A stretch of DNA of 64,000 bases, taken from NCBI GenBank assembly GCA_963678705.1, contig OY783206.1, positions 11,481,807 to 11,545,806 of the forward strand. Reading direction: 5' to 3'. Below, piece by piece: positions 1-11,889 of the stretch (its first letter is position 1; each line of letters begins with the position of its first letter). The notes beneath the pieces were generated by a model. That model had not been told where the DNA came from and ran no database searches. It was given only the letters and a program-made list of their open reading frames with translations. The stretch is from Panorpa germanica (Eukaryota; Arthropoda; Insecta; Mecoptera; Panorpidae). The position numbers and the translations under genes are program-made.

Positions 1-2172
1 GCGTCCCAGATTCGCGCTAAGCCTATGTGTGATTTTTGATAGTACGTATTTGAACCACTGTTTACACTCCTTTCTCAATCTTGTGAAGTCGTGCGAATGC
101 GTACGTTTATTTCAAACCTGCGACTCGATCACAGAGAGCGATATTTTAATAAACATGAAAGTAGAAAGGAGAGGAAGAAATAGAGTAGAAGGTATCTTGA
201 TTTCATAATAAAGTGAGCTAATGTGTTATAACCCAGGTAGAAAACTATCTTGTAATGTCAGGTTCACACTTACTAGCTTGTCACAAGTCAATTTCAAAGG
301 TAATTTTCTACTTCTCACATAGAAAATGTCTTGCAATGTTAGGTTCATACTTGCTAACTTGTTACAATCTAATGTCAAGGTACGCGAGAACTCCAATACG
401 CTCTAGTGAACACAAAACACCAGTAATTTGCGTAGGCAACAACCATCTATAATTAACAACCCAGTGAACATTTTGGAGTCACTTTGACACTTTTATATTG
501 AAAATGCCTATGATTGTTTTGTCATGAAAGAGTTCATTTACAGTTCAGTTTGTCACAGTCGTTCATATGGAATGTTTATTTTATCGGCTACAAATGGCGA
601 AAGCACTCCACCGGTCGGAATACAAATAAAGAAAAAGTTGATACGAACTATAATCGAAGTGCAATAAAGATAGAAACGTCACAAACTAGACGAAATAGAA
701 ACGACTCCGATAAGAGTGTTCCATCCAGTGTATGTAGTCTGTTCCAGTGTGAGAGAATCTTAAACTGAAAGAAGCTTCTTAATCAGAACAATAATTATTC
801 GAATTTTTTGTTTGCAGTGAATGTTTAGTTGATTATTTTTTTGTACGTTGCGGAGTTAGAGATACATTCTCATGAATTTTTCATTTAGCGGGCTAAAGGA
901 TGTACCGAGATATAAGCAAGATAACAGTTTCCTCTTTTGTATAAATAATAAGGAAAGAAAATATTTCTAAAAGACATCTTTAGCTCTAGAAATTTAAAAG
1001 AACATTTTTTGTGAGAAATATAGCTCCCTTTTTAAAAATAACCCAGACGCAATATAGAGTAATATTAATAAGTATAAAACATATTAAAAATTTATATTTA
1101 TATAATTAATAATTAATTCCTTAAATTCATTACGTATTATAATAATGAAAGCCAATAAGGTGCCAAATTCTGACATTGCATGTTTCTTTCTTTGTATGTG
1201 TGTTCGCAAAGTAACATATTGCGATGAAAGAAAAAAGATATTGAATGTGTCTAAAGTAGAACAAAGTGTGGAAGTATTAAAATCCTTCTCCCTTATTTCA
1301 ACCCCCTTGCATACCCATAGTTTAACGAAACTTCAGAGGACTCAGTGGATGTATTGAGAGAATAAGTATATAGGAGAAGAATCTTCGTACGTAAAACACA
1401 TATAGACGTCAAAGAAAAGACTAATACAAAAAGTTAGCGAAGCAAATTCTTGGAAAATGAAAAACATATATAGAATATAATACGATATAATATTATATAA
1501 TAAAAAAATGTTAACACTAGAGTTAGCGTTATTGCAAAACTTTTTGATATTAAATGTTGTTTGGAAACGGATGAAACTTTATCTATGGTTGAGGAACTAA
1601 TTATTTGGTTATACATTCTCTTAGAAATTTTCTCAATTTTTCCGCCTGGACGTGTTTTGGTTCATAGATATATTAAATGTCAATATTGAGGAAAGGAATT
1701 ACATTTCCTCCAAATCTTGTCTATTTTCACTACGTCTTGGATCTAGGATCTGAGCAAGTCCGGTAGCACTTAATAGCATTTAAGGTAGTGACAATCGGAG
1801 AGAAAAGTATAGTACGTCAGTCTAATTTGTTTTTGTCGGACACTGTACTTGATACACAGAAACTTTCATATGTAGATGCACACTAATACAATCTCACTTT
1901 GAACGAAAGAAATGTGGCAACACTATCAATCTGAGTGCCGTATATCCTATAGAAGTACCATATATATAGGTATATATATATTATATTTCGTGTATGTAAA
2001 CTACAAAGACTATCTCTAGGACTAAGACTAGTACTAGTTACTAGTTTTCAAATCGTGGTATGTCTCTCCCATTACACGGCAGTTATATCTTTTTATAATT
2101 TCAACTTTAAATATTTATATCTTTTCAACAAATTAATAAAATTGGCCCGTTGCATGTTAATAATGTGCACTT
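1..2172. other. AT-rich stretch without a recognisable gene
   Basis: Only short open frames are present, with no recognisable domain, and they are interrupted on both strands. The stretch holds a short two-copy tandem repeat near 240-380 (listed separately) and TA-rich runs around 1960-1995. I see no RNA gene and no terminal inverted repeat here. Confidence 0.5.
239..382 (+). repeat. Two-copy tandem repeat, period about 82 bp
   Basis: The segment beginning AGAAAACTATCTTG at 239 recurs in diverged form from 321 (AGAAAATGTCTTGCAATG). Both copies carry the order TCAGGTTCA/TTAGGTTCA, CTTRCTARCTTGT and CAAAGGTA/CAAGGTA. A third, dispersed relative lies at 6445-6535 and shares CTTCTCACATAGAAA. The sequence is probably a fragment of an unclassified dispersed repeat and has no coding potential. 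Confidence 0.5.
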
Positions 2173-2517
2173 CAAGGGCGTTCACACATGAGGCGACTGA
2201 TTGCAAACCTTAACCCCGAATCTACCTGAACCGTATGAGAATGGAACTGTGTTATTAATGAGCGAACGAACGTGTATACGAGTGAGACAAAACAAACGGC
2301 ACGAACGAAACAAAACTGGTTTTGAGCACGTTTTCAACGACTATGTTTCTCGGTCGCAGGGCATCCTTCGTTGCATGCTTTTGATGATGACGTCATGAGC
2401 AGAGATGTGCACAAATACTATTCAACAGTATTTAAAAACATACATACATACAAATACGACACAATAAAATCCTCTATTATGCTAATGTTAAAAATTCTAT
2501 ATAGTCACGAAACACGG
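2173..2517 (+). mobile_element. Family A MITE, 3' end missing
   Basis: The left end reads AAGGGCGTTCACACATGAGG, followed by GCGACTGATTGCAAACC, and matches the left ends of the copies at 8165-8532 and 24084-24482. The interior shares CCCCGAATCT, GAACGTGTATACGA and GTCACGAAACACGG with them. The copy stops after the ACACGGCC motif, so the right terminal repeat seen in the 8.2 kb copy is lost. Non-coding; presumably mobilised in trans by an unidentified transposase. Confidence 0.65.
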
Positions 2518-5497
2518 CCAAAATTTAAATATCTCGGTTAACAATCGATGGAAAAATTTCATTTTTTTTTTCACAAATTAAATTCATTAACACTATATTT
2601 TATTTTTATCAAATTCTTAAATAAAGTGGGTGTACAGCCAAACTACCTTAAGGCTCAAATTCACGAAGACAGTACTGTCACTGCCTTTTACAAGAACTTA
2701 GATGTAGATAACATCTTCTAGCTGTCGCGGAAGTACCATTTACTATCTAATCGGGCTAGATTTTTTAAATCAAGTTATATATGATGATATTTTAGGAAAA
2801 TAGGTCACGTAAACTGTCATCTTGTAGTTGTGCTTTTATTTCCGATTGTAATTGTCTAATTTCAAGCACAAATTAAAAATTTCATAGCACAATTAATTTT
2901 TTTCAAAAAAAAACACAAATTTTTGAATTCATACTTTTTTTTAAAACACAAAAAATCATTTTACAGTATCTTCATTACAATACAATAAAATCAATAAGAT
3001 ATCAGAAAAACTGTAAGAATATGTTAAATGGTATTCTCTCTCTGATGCAAAACGCAGATAACTCATAAATGCAACCAAACAGTAATCAAATAGTAATCTG
3101 AAACCTAATAAACTAAACATCTCTCTGTTTTTTTATATATAAAATGGTATGAATTGATCTGGAAGTTTATAGAAAAAACTAAAAACATAAAAGTAGAGAT
3201 ATAGAAATAAAATCACTATAAATATTTTTAAGTGGTCAGGGTAAACAAGATAGGGTCTGTAAAGTCAGCACAAAAAAGTCCAATTTATTGTTGAAAAGTG
3301 CATGCATGTGCAAAAATGTAGCGAATAACGTCTGTTAGATGTCCGACGTCCGAACATCCGAACATCCGACGGTGGGTAAAGAAATTGAAAACATTAATAT
3401 AGAAAATAACAAAGATATAAAAGTGAGAGCTACTAATACTATCGGTAAACCGGAAGGGGAATATAACGAAGATAAAGAATTGATGGTTTAAAAAGATTTT
3501 ATCTTGATCAAATAGAATATTACTATTAAAATGGAATCCCTTAATAAAAATGAAATGTTCAGTCAAATGCATAGACTTTGTTCGTCCATGCTTTTTGCAA
3601 TGGTAAATGAGGTTGTGAACCATGTCTTGCAATATTTATTAATTTACTATATTGATAAAGTTGAATATCGGAACCTAAAATGCAGAATTATTTGTTTAAG
3701 AAGTCCCAATATTAAAAACTAAAACGTCTTGAAATTTCTTCCTTTCTAAAGAAATACTAGGTAGAAATAAATGTGGTTAACAATACTAAATAAAGTCGAA
3801 TATTTATTCTTGTACAAAATTCAATTCTGTGAAATCAAAAATATGACTACATCAAATATCAAATTATGTAAATAAAGAAATAAACATATATTTCTTTAAT
3901 AAATCAATAAGATTAATCAAAATAAAATAGTAGTTTATGACTCTATTTGGATGTTTCCTATTTTTTCATTTAATATTCAATATATTTTCAGTTTAAGTAA
4001 TTTTTTTAATCACCTTGTAATTAAAAATGTATGATGCGTCATATTTTTCAATAGATACCCTGTCGTCGGTACAGCTCGTTATTTATTTCTGCCAGTACCT
4101 ATGCAAATATATTTCTATTACTGGTATTTTATTTATTTACTTTTATATTTTTTTCATAAGTTTTTCTGATATTTACTTCATGGAATTGAATAACCTTATA
4201 CATATTCAGTTTTGTAACTTTTTTATTCTCGTTTGCTATTAATAGACATTTCTATTTGTATGTGTATATGAATATATATATAAATATATACACATATATG
4301 AATATACATTAAAATTGGAAATGTATTTGCAATAATAGTGATCTGCCGAATAATGTATATTAAAATAATTCATTTTTACCACATTTTTAATAATATGAAT
4401 ACTTCACTTGTGAAATTAAACAGCTTAAAATTCTGACCACCGATAAAAGCAAGCGGTTCTTACCTAAAAGCAATCTTAGCTTTCGTATAAACATATTTAC
4501 CATTTAAGCTGTAATAATAAAATTTTATTAAATTTGCCTTGATCTAGTTGTCGCTGTATATAACACAAGCGTATTCAGTCGTACCTCTCTCCCTTACACC
4601 TTATTCTACACGTACACTTATTTCTATAAAATAGTGTAGTATAGCTATTATAGATTTTTCTAAATGTAAGTGCTAGATTGATGGAGGTGAAGTTTATATA
4701 TATATATGTATATTCGTAAGACAACGATAGTAAGGACTCAAAATGTAGATGAACAACCATGATTTGATTTTCTTTACAATTTATTAATTCATTTAAAATA
4801 TCGTATATCAAAGGAAATATTTAACATATTGAAAAAAATGAACTCCTTACTGTAACTACTAAATGCTGTTTATTTTCCTTGTGGCTAAACAATTAATGAG
4901 CATATTTTAATTAGACAATAATTAATTTCAACTCAACTATTTCCTGAATTCAACAGAAGTTTTTTCACAGCAGGCCCAATACTTTTAACCAATAAATAAA
5001 CATCACAATGTATCCATCCAATAATTTAAAATATTAACAACATATTAAGTAAATAATAATTCAAATTATAATATTAAAATAAAAACTGACATAGAAATTA
5101 ATCTACATCTGTTTGGTACATATCTTCTAAAATAATTTTAGAATATTTAAAAGCACAGTGTGTGGTCGGGACTAAGAGATGGCGCCACTATAGCAAACGC
5201 TGTCGTCGGATTTGTTGACATTTGTCATATTAATTACTCTTGAAAACAGAATCTTAAATTATCATGGCTGATGTTTGGCTGCAGCGTAGCGATGAAAACA
5301 TGTGTGCAACATTATGAGTAGAGTTATAAAAAACAACGAGCTCGCAGAAATGTAATGCGTATCGCGATGATATACATGTATTATTATATTTGAATTTTCT
5401 AGTTTCCAGTTAACTAAGAGTTATTACAAACATTGGTTGGTACTTTTGTTTTTCAGCTTTGTTCGAGTTAGGCATAATTGTGCAATAACCTAGGTAA
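2518..5497. other. AT-rich stretch, no gene recognised
   Basis: No domain, RNA gene or clear terminal repeat is visible. Around 3340-3372 there is a short internal repetition of TCCGAACA/TCCGACG units, and around 4260-4310 an imperfect TA/TATG run. A 17-codon open frame at 5264-5317 (starting MADVWLQRSD) begins with a good ATG context but cannot be assigned to anything. Confidence 0.45.
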
Positions 5498-5710
5498 TAT
5501 AGAGTCTTTTAAGAAGAGGTGTAATTTTAAATTTCGCGCCATTTCTGAACTGTCAATATGCACACTGTGGTGACATTTGGTAGATATTGTGTTCTATTAC
5601 TAACCTCAGAGTTTGTACTTTGAATAAAACAAAAATATCACTACTTTTCACGAAAATATTGCATTTATCTTTTGATTTAAAATAACACTTCTTGTTGAAA
5701 GACCTCTTAT
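5498..5710 (+). mobile_element. Family B MITE (about 213 bp)
   Basis: The left end TATAGAGTCTTTTAAGAAG and the right end, read in reverse as AAGAGGTCTTTCAACAAGAA, are imperfect inverted repeats. The interior motif ACCTCAGAGTTTGTACTTT is shared with the copy at 58196-58372, whose ends are better preserved. Non-coding. The size and the TA-rich ends would suit a Tc1/mariner-type MITE, but the superfamily is not proven. Confidence 0.65.
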
Positions 5711-5849
5711 TTATCGGTAGTTCATTGCGGTCGGCTTTTGACAAATATAAGATTGCAAAACTTTAAAAAAGGTTAAACTTCAGTTATTCTGTTTTCAGTT
5801 ATTTTATTTATAGCTAGATACAGAGTCAGATATAAATACAGCGACGGAC

Positions 5850-6043
5850 TAATGGCGTTTTCTTTTAATAAAAAAGTTTTACTCGTTTTGCACTTCTTTT
5901 CAATCTATCAATACAGAGGACGTTATTTTTATGAATAATACACGATGCATTCAGAATAACTATTTTGCCATAAAATGCACATATAACTTTACTAATTTAA
6001 TGTGAAATGAGAGCAACATTTTTTTTCTAATAGAAAAACGCCG
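5850..6043 (+). mobile_element. Family C MITE (about 194 bp)
   Basis: The left end TAATGGCGTTTTCTTTTAA is mirrored by the right end, which reads GGCGTTTTTCTATTAGAAA in reverse. The interior shares CGTTTTGCACT, AACTTTACTAA and GAGAGCAACATTT with the copy at 33901-34084. It has no coding potential. The superfamily is unknown. Confidence 0.6.
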
Positions 6044-6444
6044 TAAGCTAAAGCCTGCGGCTCTCTCTGGTCTAAAATATTCCCCATTTGAGTAAATTAT
6101 GACTTATAACAGCAGGATTTTTCGTGACTGCATGATCATTCGGAACAAGACTTGTAAAATAAATATTTTTTGGAAAATCTGAAGTATCCTAAAGGGCCGT
6201 CCGTATGACATTTTTCTCACAGTGCCCCCGATAGGTTTAAATCGACTCTGTGGAGAATGTTGGTTACATTTACAATTATGCTTAGTTGTAAAAGTAACGT
6301 TACACTACCTACAAGTTGTGCAGTGTACAGAAAAATGGAACACCTGTGCTAATAGATAAATGCTTAAATCCTTTCTTCACCACTTTCGCATTTTTCGAAA
6401 TTGTTATTCTCATACGATAACGTGGTAAAAAATTTTCTTGTGCA

Positions 6445-6535
6445 TGGCTTACTAGTATGTTACAAACCATAGTATAAACTATTTCCAAGATTAATTCTTT
6501 ACTTCTCACATAGAAATTGTTTTACAAAACGAATT
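6445..6535 (+). repeat. Dispersed relative of the 239-382 tandem repeat
   Basis: CTTACTAGTATGTTACAAA followed about 45 bp later by TTACTTCTCACATAGAAA reproduces the order of motifs in the repeat at 239-382. It is a short diverged copy with no gene. Confidence 0.4.
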
Positions 6536-7737
6536 ATACATTTGTAGCCTTGCTATTAGTTAATTCCAATATTCATTTCCACCGGGATGATCTTACGGAG
6601 GCAAATTGGGGTAAATTCGGAAAGCACTGGAGAATATATATTTTTGGGGAAATGATCTTTTTTTTAATCCTCACGAAGATTGTCAGGGACCACTAACAGA
6701 TCCTGTTACTTTTTTTTCACCGATGAAAAAAGGAAAAGAGTTAAGTCAAGTTTTTTCCCTGGTCCGAGATTCGTTGCTGTATTCATGTCTAGAAAGAATT
6801 TTGCGAGAATAAAAAAATGGAGAACTACCCAATGGCTAGCAAAGGCCTTTTTTTTAGTTCATATCATCCAATTATAAAATGCTTTCAATTTCTGAATCTA
6901 CCATTTATAAAACCCATGTGATTTATAATTGTGAAATTAAAACAAATTGGCAAATATAACATTTGTCATCGTATTAATAAAACGAGAGCCGTAACAATAA
7001 CATCTCCGTTGACAAATTTATATCCGCAAATTTCAAGCCGTTGTGGCAGCGCTATTTTAAGAATATTCATATTGTAACATGTGGGCATGGCATGACAAGC
7101 CAAGACAAGACAAGACAGAGCATGTTATGGAGATCTCTCTGGCGAGATGGGATGGCTGCAACTGCGGAGTAGCTTAGCTGCTTAGGCGTATGAACTCCTG
7201 CAGTTCTGCGTGTACTCTGCATGGTTAATTAACATGAGTAATGCTCCTCGTAGACATAACCCTCAATGAGAAGAGTTAAGTAAAAGAAAAGAAAGAAATA
7301 CATACTCGTATATTCTTTGGTATTTGACATATTAACAATATTAATACCAACTGCAGTGTGGTCCAAAGCCAGACGGATAGACATGTGAGGATAATAGCTG
7401 TACTAGAAAGTTGAATAGATTTTTGAAAAATGGGTTTTACTATTTTTAAATGTAGTGGACTATTTGTATGGTATATGAACCAAAGAGGTTAAATTGAGGT
7501 TTCAGTTTATTTGAAGAGTTTTAATAGATCGTAAACGAAATGCTATTAAAATACCAGGGGTTTTGAAAATGGGGATGTAACCATATACAATTGATTGTAA
7601 TATTAAAAATAGATGTAAAATTATTTATGAGATTTTAAGGGTTAATAATTTCAATAACTAAAATTCTTTTTTTAATTGCTTTCCCAAGGATGAAGTCTAT
7701 CTCTCTATTATTAATAACATCAGCATTGATTCAACGT

Positions 7738-7870
7738 ACTCAGTAAACAATTTGGTGAAGTGCCCTGTTTTGTGGCGTTTATATCACTATTGCACTTCAA
7801 TTATAGTTCGCATCAACTTTATCTTCATTTGTATTCCGACAGGTGAAGTGGTTTCACCATTTGTAGCCGA
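7738..7870 (+). repeat. Dispersed repeat, inverted relative at 33535-33690
   Basis: GTAAACAATTTGGTGAAGTG, then CACTTCAATT and AGGTGAAGTGGTTTC, match the reverse complement of 33690-33535 in the same order. It is an unclassified transposon fragment, too diverged to define ends. Confidence 0.5.
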
Positions 7871-8164
7871 TAAAATAGACATTTCATATCAACGACTGAA
7901 CTATAAATCATCTCATGACAAAAAGTCTCATACGCATCTTCAATATGCTGTCAAAGTGACTCCAAAATGTTTACCGGATGTCTTTATGTTAATATACAGT
8001 GAGAATGATGCACTTCGTTGTGATCCCTTTTGAAGTTCGATCAGAAAAGGGCTACTACTATTCTTGGTGCTACAATGTCAATAGTAAATTTTACAATGTG
8101 AGTGTTGGAATCCCTTCCTATGTGGCGCTAGTGTATAACAAGTTTAAATATCAGGATTAAATTA

Positions 8165-8532
8165 AGGTCCTTCGCACACGAGGCGACTGGTTGCAAACCT
8201 TAGCCCCGAATCTGCCCGAACCGAATGAGAATGGACCTGTATTGTTAATGATAGAACGAACGTGTATACGACTGAGAACTAAACTGGTTTTGAGCACGTT
8301 TTGAGGGACTCTGTTTCTCAGTCACAGTGAATGTTTGGTTGCACGCTTTTGATGCTGACATCATGAGCAGAGATATGCACAAATACTATTCAAACGCAAT
8401 AAAATTCCCTATTATTTGTTAAAAATTCTATAGAGTCACGAAACACGGCTCAACATGGCTCGTTTTTCGTTTTTGTTAGAAACTTCATTGCTCGGCTAGT
8501 TTGCAATCAATCGACTCGTGTGCAGAGGGCCT
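8165..8532 (+). mobile_element. Family A MITE, both ends present (368 bp)
   Basis: The left end begins AGGTCCTTCGCACACGAGG and the right end, in reverse, AGGCCCTCTGCACACGAGT. Both are followed inward by CGAYTGRTTGCAAAC, giving an imperfect inverted repeat of about 34 bp. The interior is non-coding and shares CCCCGAATCT, CGTGTATACGA and GTCACGAAACACGGC with the other copies. The reverse-orientation copy at 24084-24482 is the closest full relative. Target duplications could not be identified with confidence. Confidence 0.75.
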
Positions 8533-8734
8533 ATGATTCTGTTATTTTAGTTTGACATATGTAATAGTCATCCTATCGTATTATGACTAATAAAATAATC
8601 TGAGGTTTAACCTCGAGAGTTTTAGGTTTCCATCGTCACTGTGATCTGTCACTTATAAGTAGGCTTTACTAAAAGCTGCGTCCTAATCGTTACCTTTATA
8701 TAACACATCATTCAATAACGGTATGTACGGTAAT

Positions 8735-8970
8735 ATATAAATGGCGCCACTATTGACAAATCCATATGATTTAGATAGTATTGAACGATATGTGACAAAA
8801 TTTCATAACATTTCGACAATCATTTTACGAGTTACAATGGTTTTAGTAAGTCAACTTTTGTAATTTTCAAAACAATGGAATCTGAATTCCGTGTGTTGAT
8901 AAAGAAAGCATTGATTTTTAATGGGAAAAAAAGCCATTACTTTCTATGAACGGCATCACCTATATGTCAT
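8735..8970 (+). pseudogene. mariner-like transposon 5' end with start of transposase
   Basis: A leader of about 140 bp (GGCGCCACTATTGACAAATC onward) precedes an ATG at about 8877. The first codons read MESEFRVLIKKALIFNGKK. This resembles the start of mariner D34D transposases, which commonly open with ME..EFR.LIK and a helix-turn-helix region. The frame then loses similarity within about 25 codons, and no catalytic D,D34D residues follow, so this is a short decayed 5' remnant. The same leader and start occur at 31795-32010, so both derive from one mariner family. Confidence 0.6.
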
Positions 8971-9759
8971 CCTAAGAATTTATTAAGTGATGCAATAGCT
9001 GTGTGTACCCATAAAGGCCCAACAAATTAATCACGGTACAATAATTTTTTTCATTAAATCATTTTGGGATAAATAAATAGTCGGACAACATTTTTTAAAT
9101 TAATTTCTATTGAATACTAGTGCAACCTTGAAAACAGTGAGTTAGTATTTCTGTTTCACATACATTTCATTTCCATGGATTAAAATGAATGTCATTCAAA
9201 ATAAGTAATTAATTTCCATAGAAACTGCGTTTAATTAGTAAATTTGTAACAGTAACGACATTCCGTTGCTAATTACTTTCAACAGAGAATATTATAGTTG
9301 TTTGCATTCTATATGAACTCTCATTATATTTAATACAGATTATTCAAATGATGCTGACATTTTGTGACGTAAATCTAACGTTAACATAACGTGCGAATCC
9401 ACAGAACATGTGAATTTATAAACATGTACATTAAAATATAGCTCGTTGAAGAAAATACTATTTCCATTATAAATTTTCTCTTCAACTCATAGTTTATAAC
9501 AGAGATTGTCAGACTCTGTGTCAGAAAGGGTCAATTATGAAGGTTACACGACACTTTTGAGACAGCTTGGCTACTCGATAACTAACGGTTTATCTGACAG
9601 GTTTGACTGTGCGGATTGTATGGGATAACTCTACAATTTTATCCGTTCATAAAAACCGGTATGTGTATTTCAATTCCTTCTAGAATGTATATAAGTGCAC
9701 AGACCTCTTTTTCGTAAAAACGAAGAGGCATATCGCTTTTCTTAGCTTCAATAATACAA
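8971..9759. other. No gene recognised
   Basis: AT-rich sequence with no domain, no inverted-repeat ends and no RNA gene recognised. Confidence 0.4.
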
Positions 9760-10487
9760 AATCATTTAGATAGGCGCCTACCCTGGAAAGAGCACATCAC
9801 GAAAAAACATAAACAAGTATATCTTAAGTGCAGAAAGTTACACTGGCTTATTGCATGCAAATCGCATTTATCCTATAGCAAACTTACGGCATTGAATTCT
9901 GGGAAACATCTAGTGTTTCAAACATAGAAATACTAGAAAAATGTCAGTCAAGGACAGTAAGGACTATTATGGATATCCCGTGGTACATAAACCATGACTT
10001 CGGCATTAAAACTGTTAAAGAAGAAATTAACTAATGCAGGCAAAGATACCAGCAGCGACTAAACAATCATCCAAACTATCTAGCTGTGAATTTACTAGAT
10101 AAACATACGTCTGACCTTAGAAGACTAAAAAGACTAAAAAGACATAGTGTGTTAAAGCTACCACAACGTTTTTCATCGTCATTCATAGATATAGCCAGGA
10201 CCGGATTTATAAGTGTGGAGGCCTTAGGCCAAAGGCAGGAGCAGAGGCTCCCTAATTATTTTCCGAATAAAAGAAACAATATTTTTCCGTCATGTCTTTC
10301 AAAAATTTATTGCTTTTATCTCTATTGTGGGGGCCTGCCCTCTCTCAAATGTGAGCCTGGATATAGCCGTCACTGGACGACTATTTCTTATCTAGGTTAA
10401 TCTTGATTTTTAGCATTATTGTTCATAATTATTGTAACAGATTGTAACGTAACATATTATTACAAAATAATAAAATAAAAGAATGTT
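9760..10487 (+). pseudogene. Jockey-clade LINE, 5'-truncated 3' end of ORF2
   Basis: Conceptual translation gives fragments typical of the thumb and C-terminal region of Jockey reverse transcriptases. These are HLDRRLPWKEHITKKHK near 9765-9815, YLKCRKLHWLIACKS near 9820-9860, and NHPNYLAVNLLD...TSDLRRLKRL near 10065-10135. The frame changes at least twice and contains several stops, so it is dead. The reverse-transcriptase catalytic YADD region is absent because the copy is 5'-truncated. The coding end is split by a 174-bp hAT MITE (10196-10369). After it, an untranslated region leads to an A-rich tail (AAAATAATAAAATAAAAG) at about 10463-10481. Confidence 0.8.
10196..10369 (+). mobile_element. 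Non-autonomous hAT-type element with exact 8-bp TSD
   Basis: The ends are CAGGACCGGATTTATAAG on the left and, in reverse, CAGGCTCACATTTGAGAG on the right. They are flanked by the identical octamer GATATAGC at 10188-10195 and 10370-10377. An 8-bp duplication with CAG...CTG ends is the signature of hAT transposition. The interior (AATTATTTTCCGAATAAAAG, TATTGCTTTTATCTCTATTG) recurs at 42226-42408. It is inserted in the Jockey remnant and is therefore younger than that LINE copy. Confidence 0.85.
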
Positions 10488-11117
10488 ATAAAATCCACGC
10501 TTGATAGTGAACCTATTGTTTTCAAATACTGTTTTACCCAGTGAAATATTAATCTAACGTAATGAATAATGGGGATGCTTACAGGAATCCACTCTTAATG
10601 CGATTTGCATGCTTTATAAGTTTGCCCTAGTTTGGCTCTAATAAAGATTTCCAATAATCGTAGTCATTAGACAAAAGATGTTCCCAATTTGCATAGAGCA
10701 AGCATCGAAATCCTCCCCCCGCTTCCGAAGTATGTTGGGGTTTCTCATCCTTTAAGACGATAGGCGTCGCGTCGCGTCGGTTCGCGTCGATAGGAAAACA
10801 GTTATTGAACTAAAAGTAGCAGGAAACTAAACAGAAGTTTTCGATGAAGACAAAAATGGACCAAAACGATGTCTAGAAACTTTATGCCATAAATAGTCTT
10901 ACAAAAAGGGTCAGATGAATGTTTGAAAGTTGTTTAGCGGATTATGAATGCACAAAACTGCAGGAGTTCGCCGTGGCGTGTCCGGAAGATACACTGCAAC
11001 ACCAGCTGTCTGCAGAAGTTGCAGAACAAAAATTAAATGTTTATCCGTCTTAAGTAGAGAAATAAATTGCTTTCTAATTATAACTAATTTTACAGTACGT
11101 AAAAAGTACATTTCAAA
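10488..11117. other. No gene recognised; short GCGTC repetition
   Basis: A short GCGTC-rich repetition lies at about 10764-10788. Open frames of 66 codons on both strands around 10911-11148 overlap each other and show no domain. Confidence 0.4.
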
Positions 11118-11404
11118 AAGTTCGGCACTGATGTATTGTCATCTTTAAATCGTCTTTTTATAATTGTATTCTGTTATTATTATGTCAGGAATATTACACA
11201 AGTGTATTTAATAATTATTTATTTATAACACGCATTCATAACCTCAGCTTACAGTAAGATAATCATAATGCCGGATGTATCTCCCTCTCTTTTTCAACCA
11301 CATCATCCCACGTGTTAAACCTCGTATTCATTCTGTAGTAATGACTCTGGTGACATTTCAAGAAGTAACTCTTTTATTGAATGATATTCAAATCAAAATA
11401 AATA
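11118..11404 (+). repeat. Dispersed repeat, direct copy at 16750-17031
   Basis: From TTCGGCACTGATGTATTGTC through TAAGATAATCATAATGCCGG and CATTCTGTAGTAATGAC to AATCAAAATAAATAGCTT, the segment matches 16750-17031 in order and strand, with small insertions. The copies are clearly homologous, roughly 80-85% by eye. No terminal repeats or coding frame could be defined. Confidence 0.65.
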
Positions 11405-11437
11405 GCTTACAAGATACAACATAAAATCATTGTATAT

Positions 11438-11505
11438 AAAAATTTAACCTGCGTATGCTCATAACTTGAAAAGTAATCGATCGATTAACTTGAGTTCATT
11501 CTGTG
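11438..11505 (+). mobile_element. Helitron-like 5'-end fragment
   Basis: ATAAAAATTTAACCTGCGTA followed by TGCTCATAACTTGAAAAG and CGATCGATTAACTTGA parallels the 5' part of the small Helitron at 17983-18215. No 3' hairpin follows, so it is a truncated piece. Confidence 0.4.
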
Positions 11506-11605
11506 AATGTATGTTCACAATCGTACACTTATTAGGCATATATTACGTACATAATCAATATAATAAGTTGATATTACTAAACCCAGAAAATATATATCTG
11601 GGGCC

Positions 11606-11839
11606 CTGAGTCTTGCAAATAATGATCGTCTTCGAACAGATATGATTTATATTAGTGAAACATTTTATTAATCTCTTTTAAAAGAGTATTTTTGAACTAT
11701 AATAATAATTAATAATAAAATTGAGGAATAGTACAGAAATATTATTTTACTTTATATACTATTTTAAAAGTGATTCATAAAATGTTTCACTCATATAAAT
11801 CTGATCTGTTCGATCACGATCATTGTTCGCAAGACTCAG
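11606..11839. mobile_element. Foldback element (234 bp) with about 75-bp inverted arms
   Basis: The left arm CTGAGTCTTGCAAATAATGA...CGAACAGAT...AGTGAAACATTTTAT is mirrored by the right arm, which reads in reverse CTGAGTCTTGCGAACAATGA with the same order of motifs. The loop between the arms is about 90 bp and AT-rich. It has no coding capacity. It could be a MITE or a product of local inverted duplication. Confidence 0.7.
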
Positions 11840-11847
11840 GAATATGG

Positions 11848-11889
11848 GCTCTGGTCCGGGGATCAAACCCGAAGACACAGCAGTCAACG
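11848..11889 (-). repeat. tRNA T-arm-like motif shared with 52380-52415
   Basis: On the minus strand GACTGCTGTGTCTTCGGG is followed by TTTGATCCCCGGACCAG. The same motif stands on the plus strand at 52380-52415, with about 31 of 36 positions identical. GGTTTGATCC resembles a pol III B box. No A box, anticodon arm or acceptor stem is present, so this is not a tRNA gene. It may be a trace of a SINE. Confidence 0.3.

Larger units (their letters stand above)
6044..8164. other. Stretch without gene; minor repeats
   Basis: Apart from the dispersed repeats at 6445-6535 and 7738-7870, nothing recognisable is present. Around 7145-7205 an imperfect hairpin (AACTGCGGAGT against ACTCCTGCAGTT) surrounds a tRNA A-box-like TAGCTTAGCTGCTTA. 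A related AACTGCAGGAGTT lies at about 10957. This could be a decayed SINE head, but no B box follows, so it is not called. Confidence 0.4.

Noticed and set aside
5264-5317. 17-codon open frame starting MADVWLQRSD
   Set aside because: Too short, with no homology I recognise and no splice context; kept only as a remark.
7145-7205. SINE head with A-box-like TAGCTTAGCTGCTTA
   Set aside because: No B box at the right distance and no second copy of the whole segment in the window.
11848-11889. tRNA gene
   Set aside because: Only a T-arm/B-box-like segment is present; acceptor, D and anticodon arms are missing.
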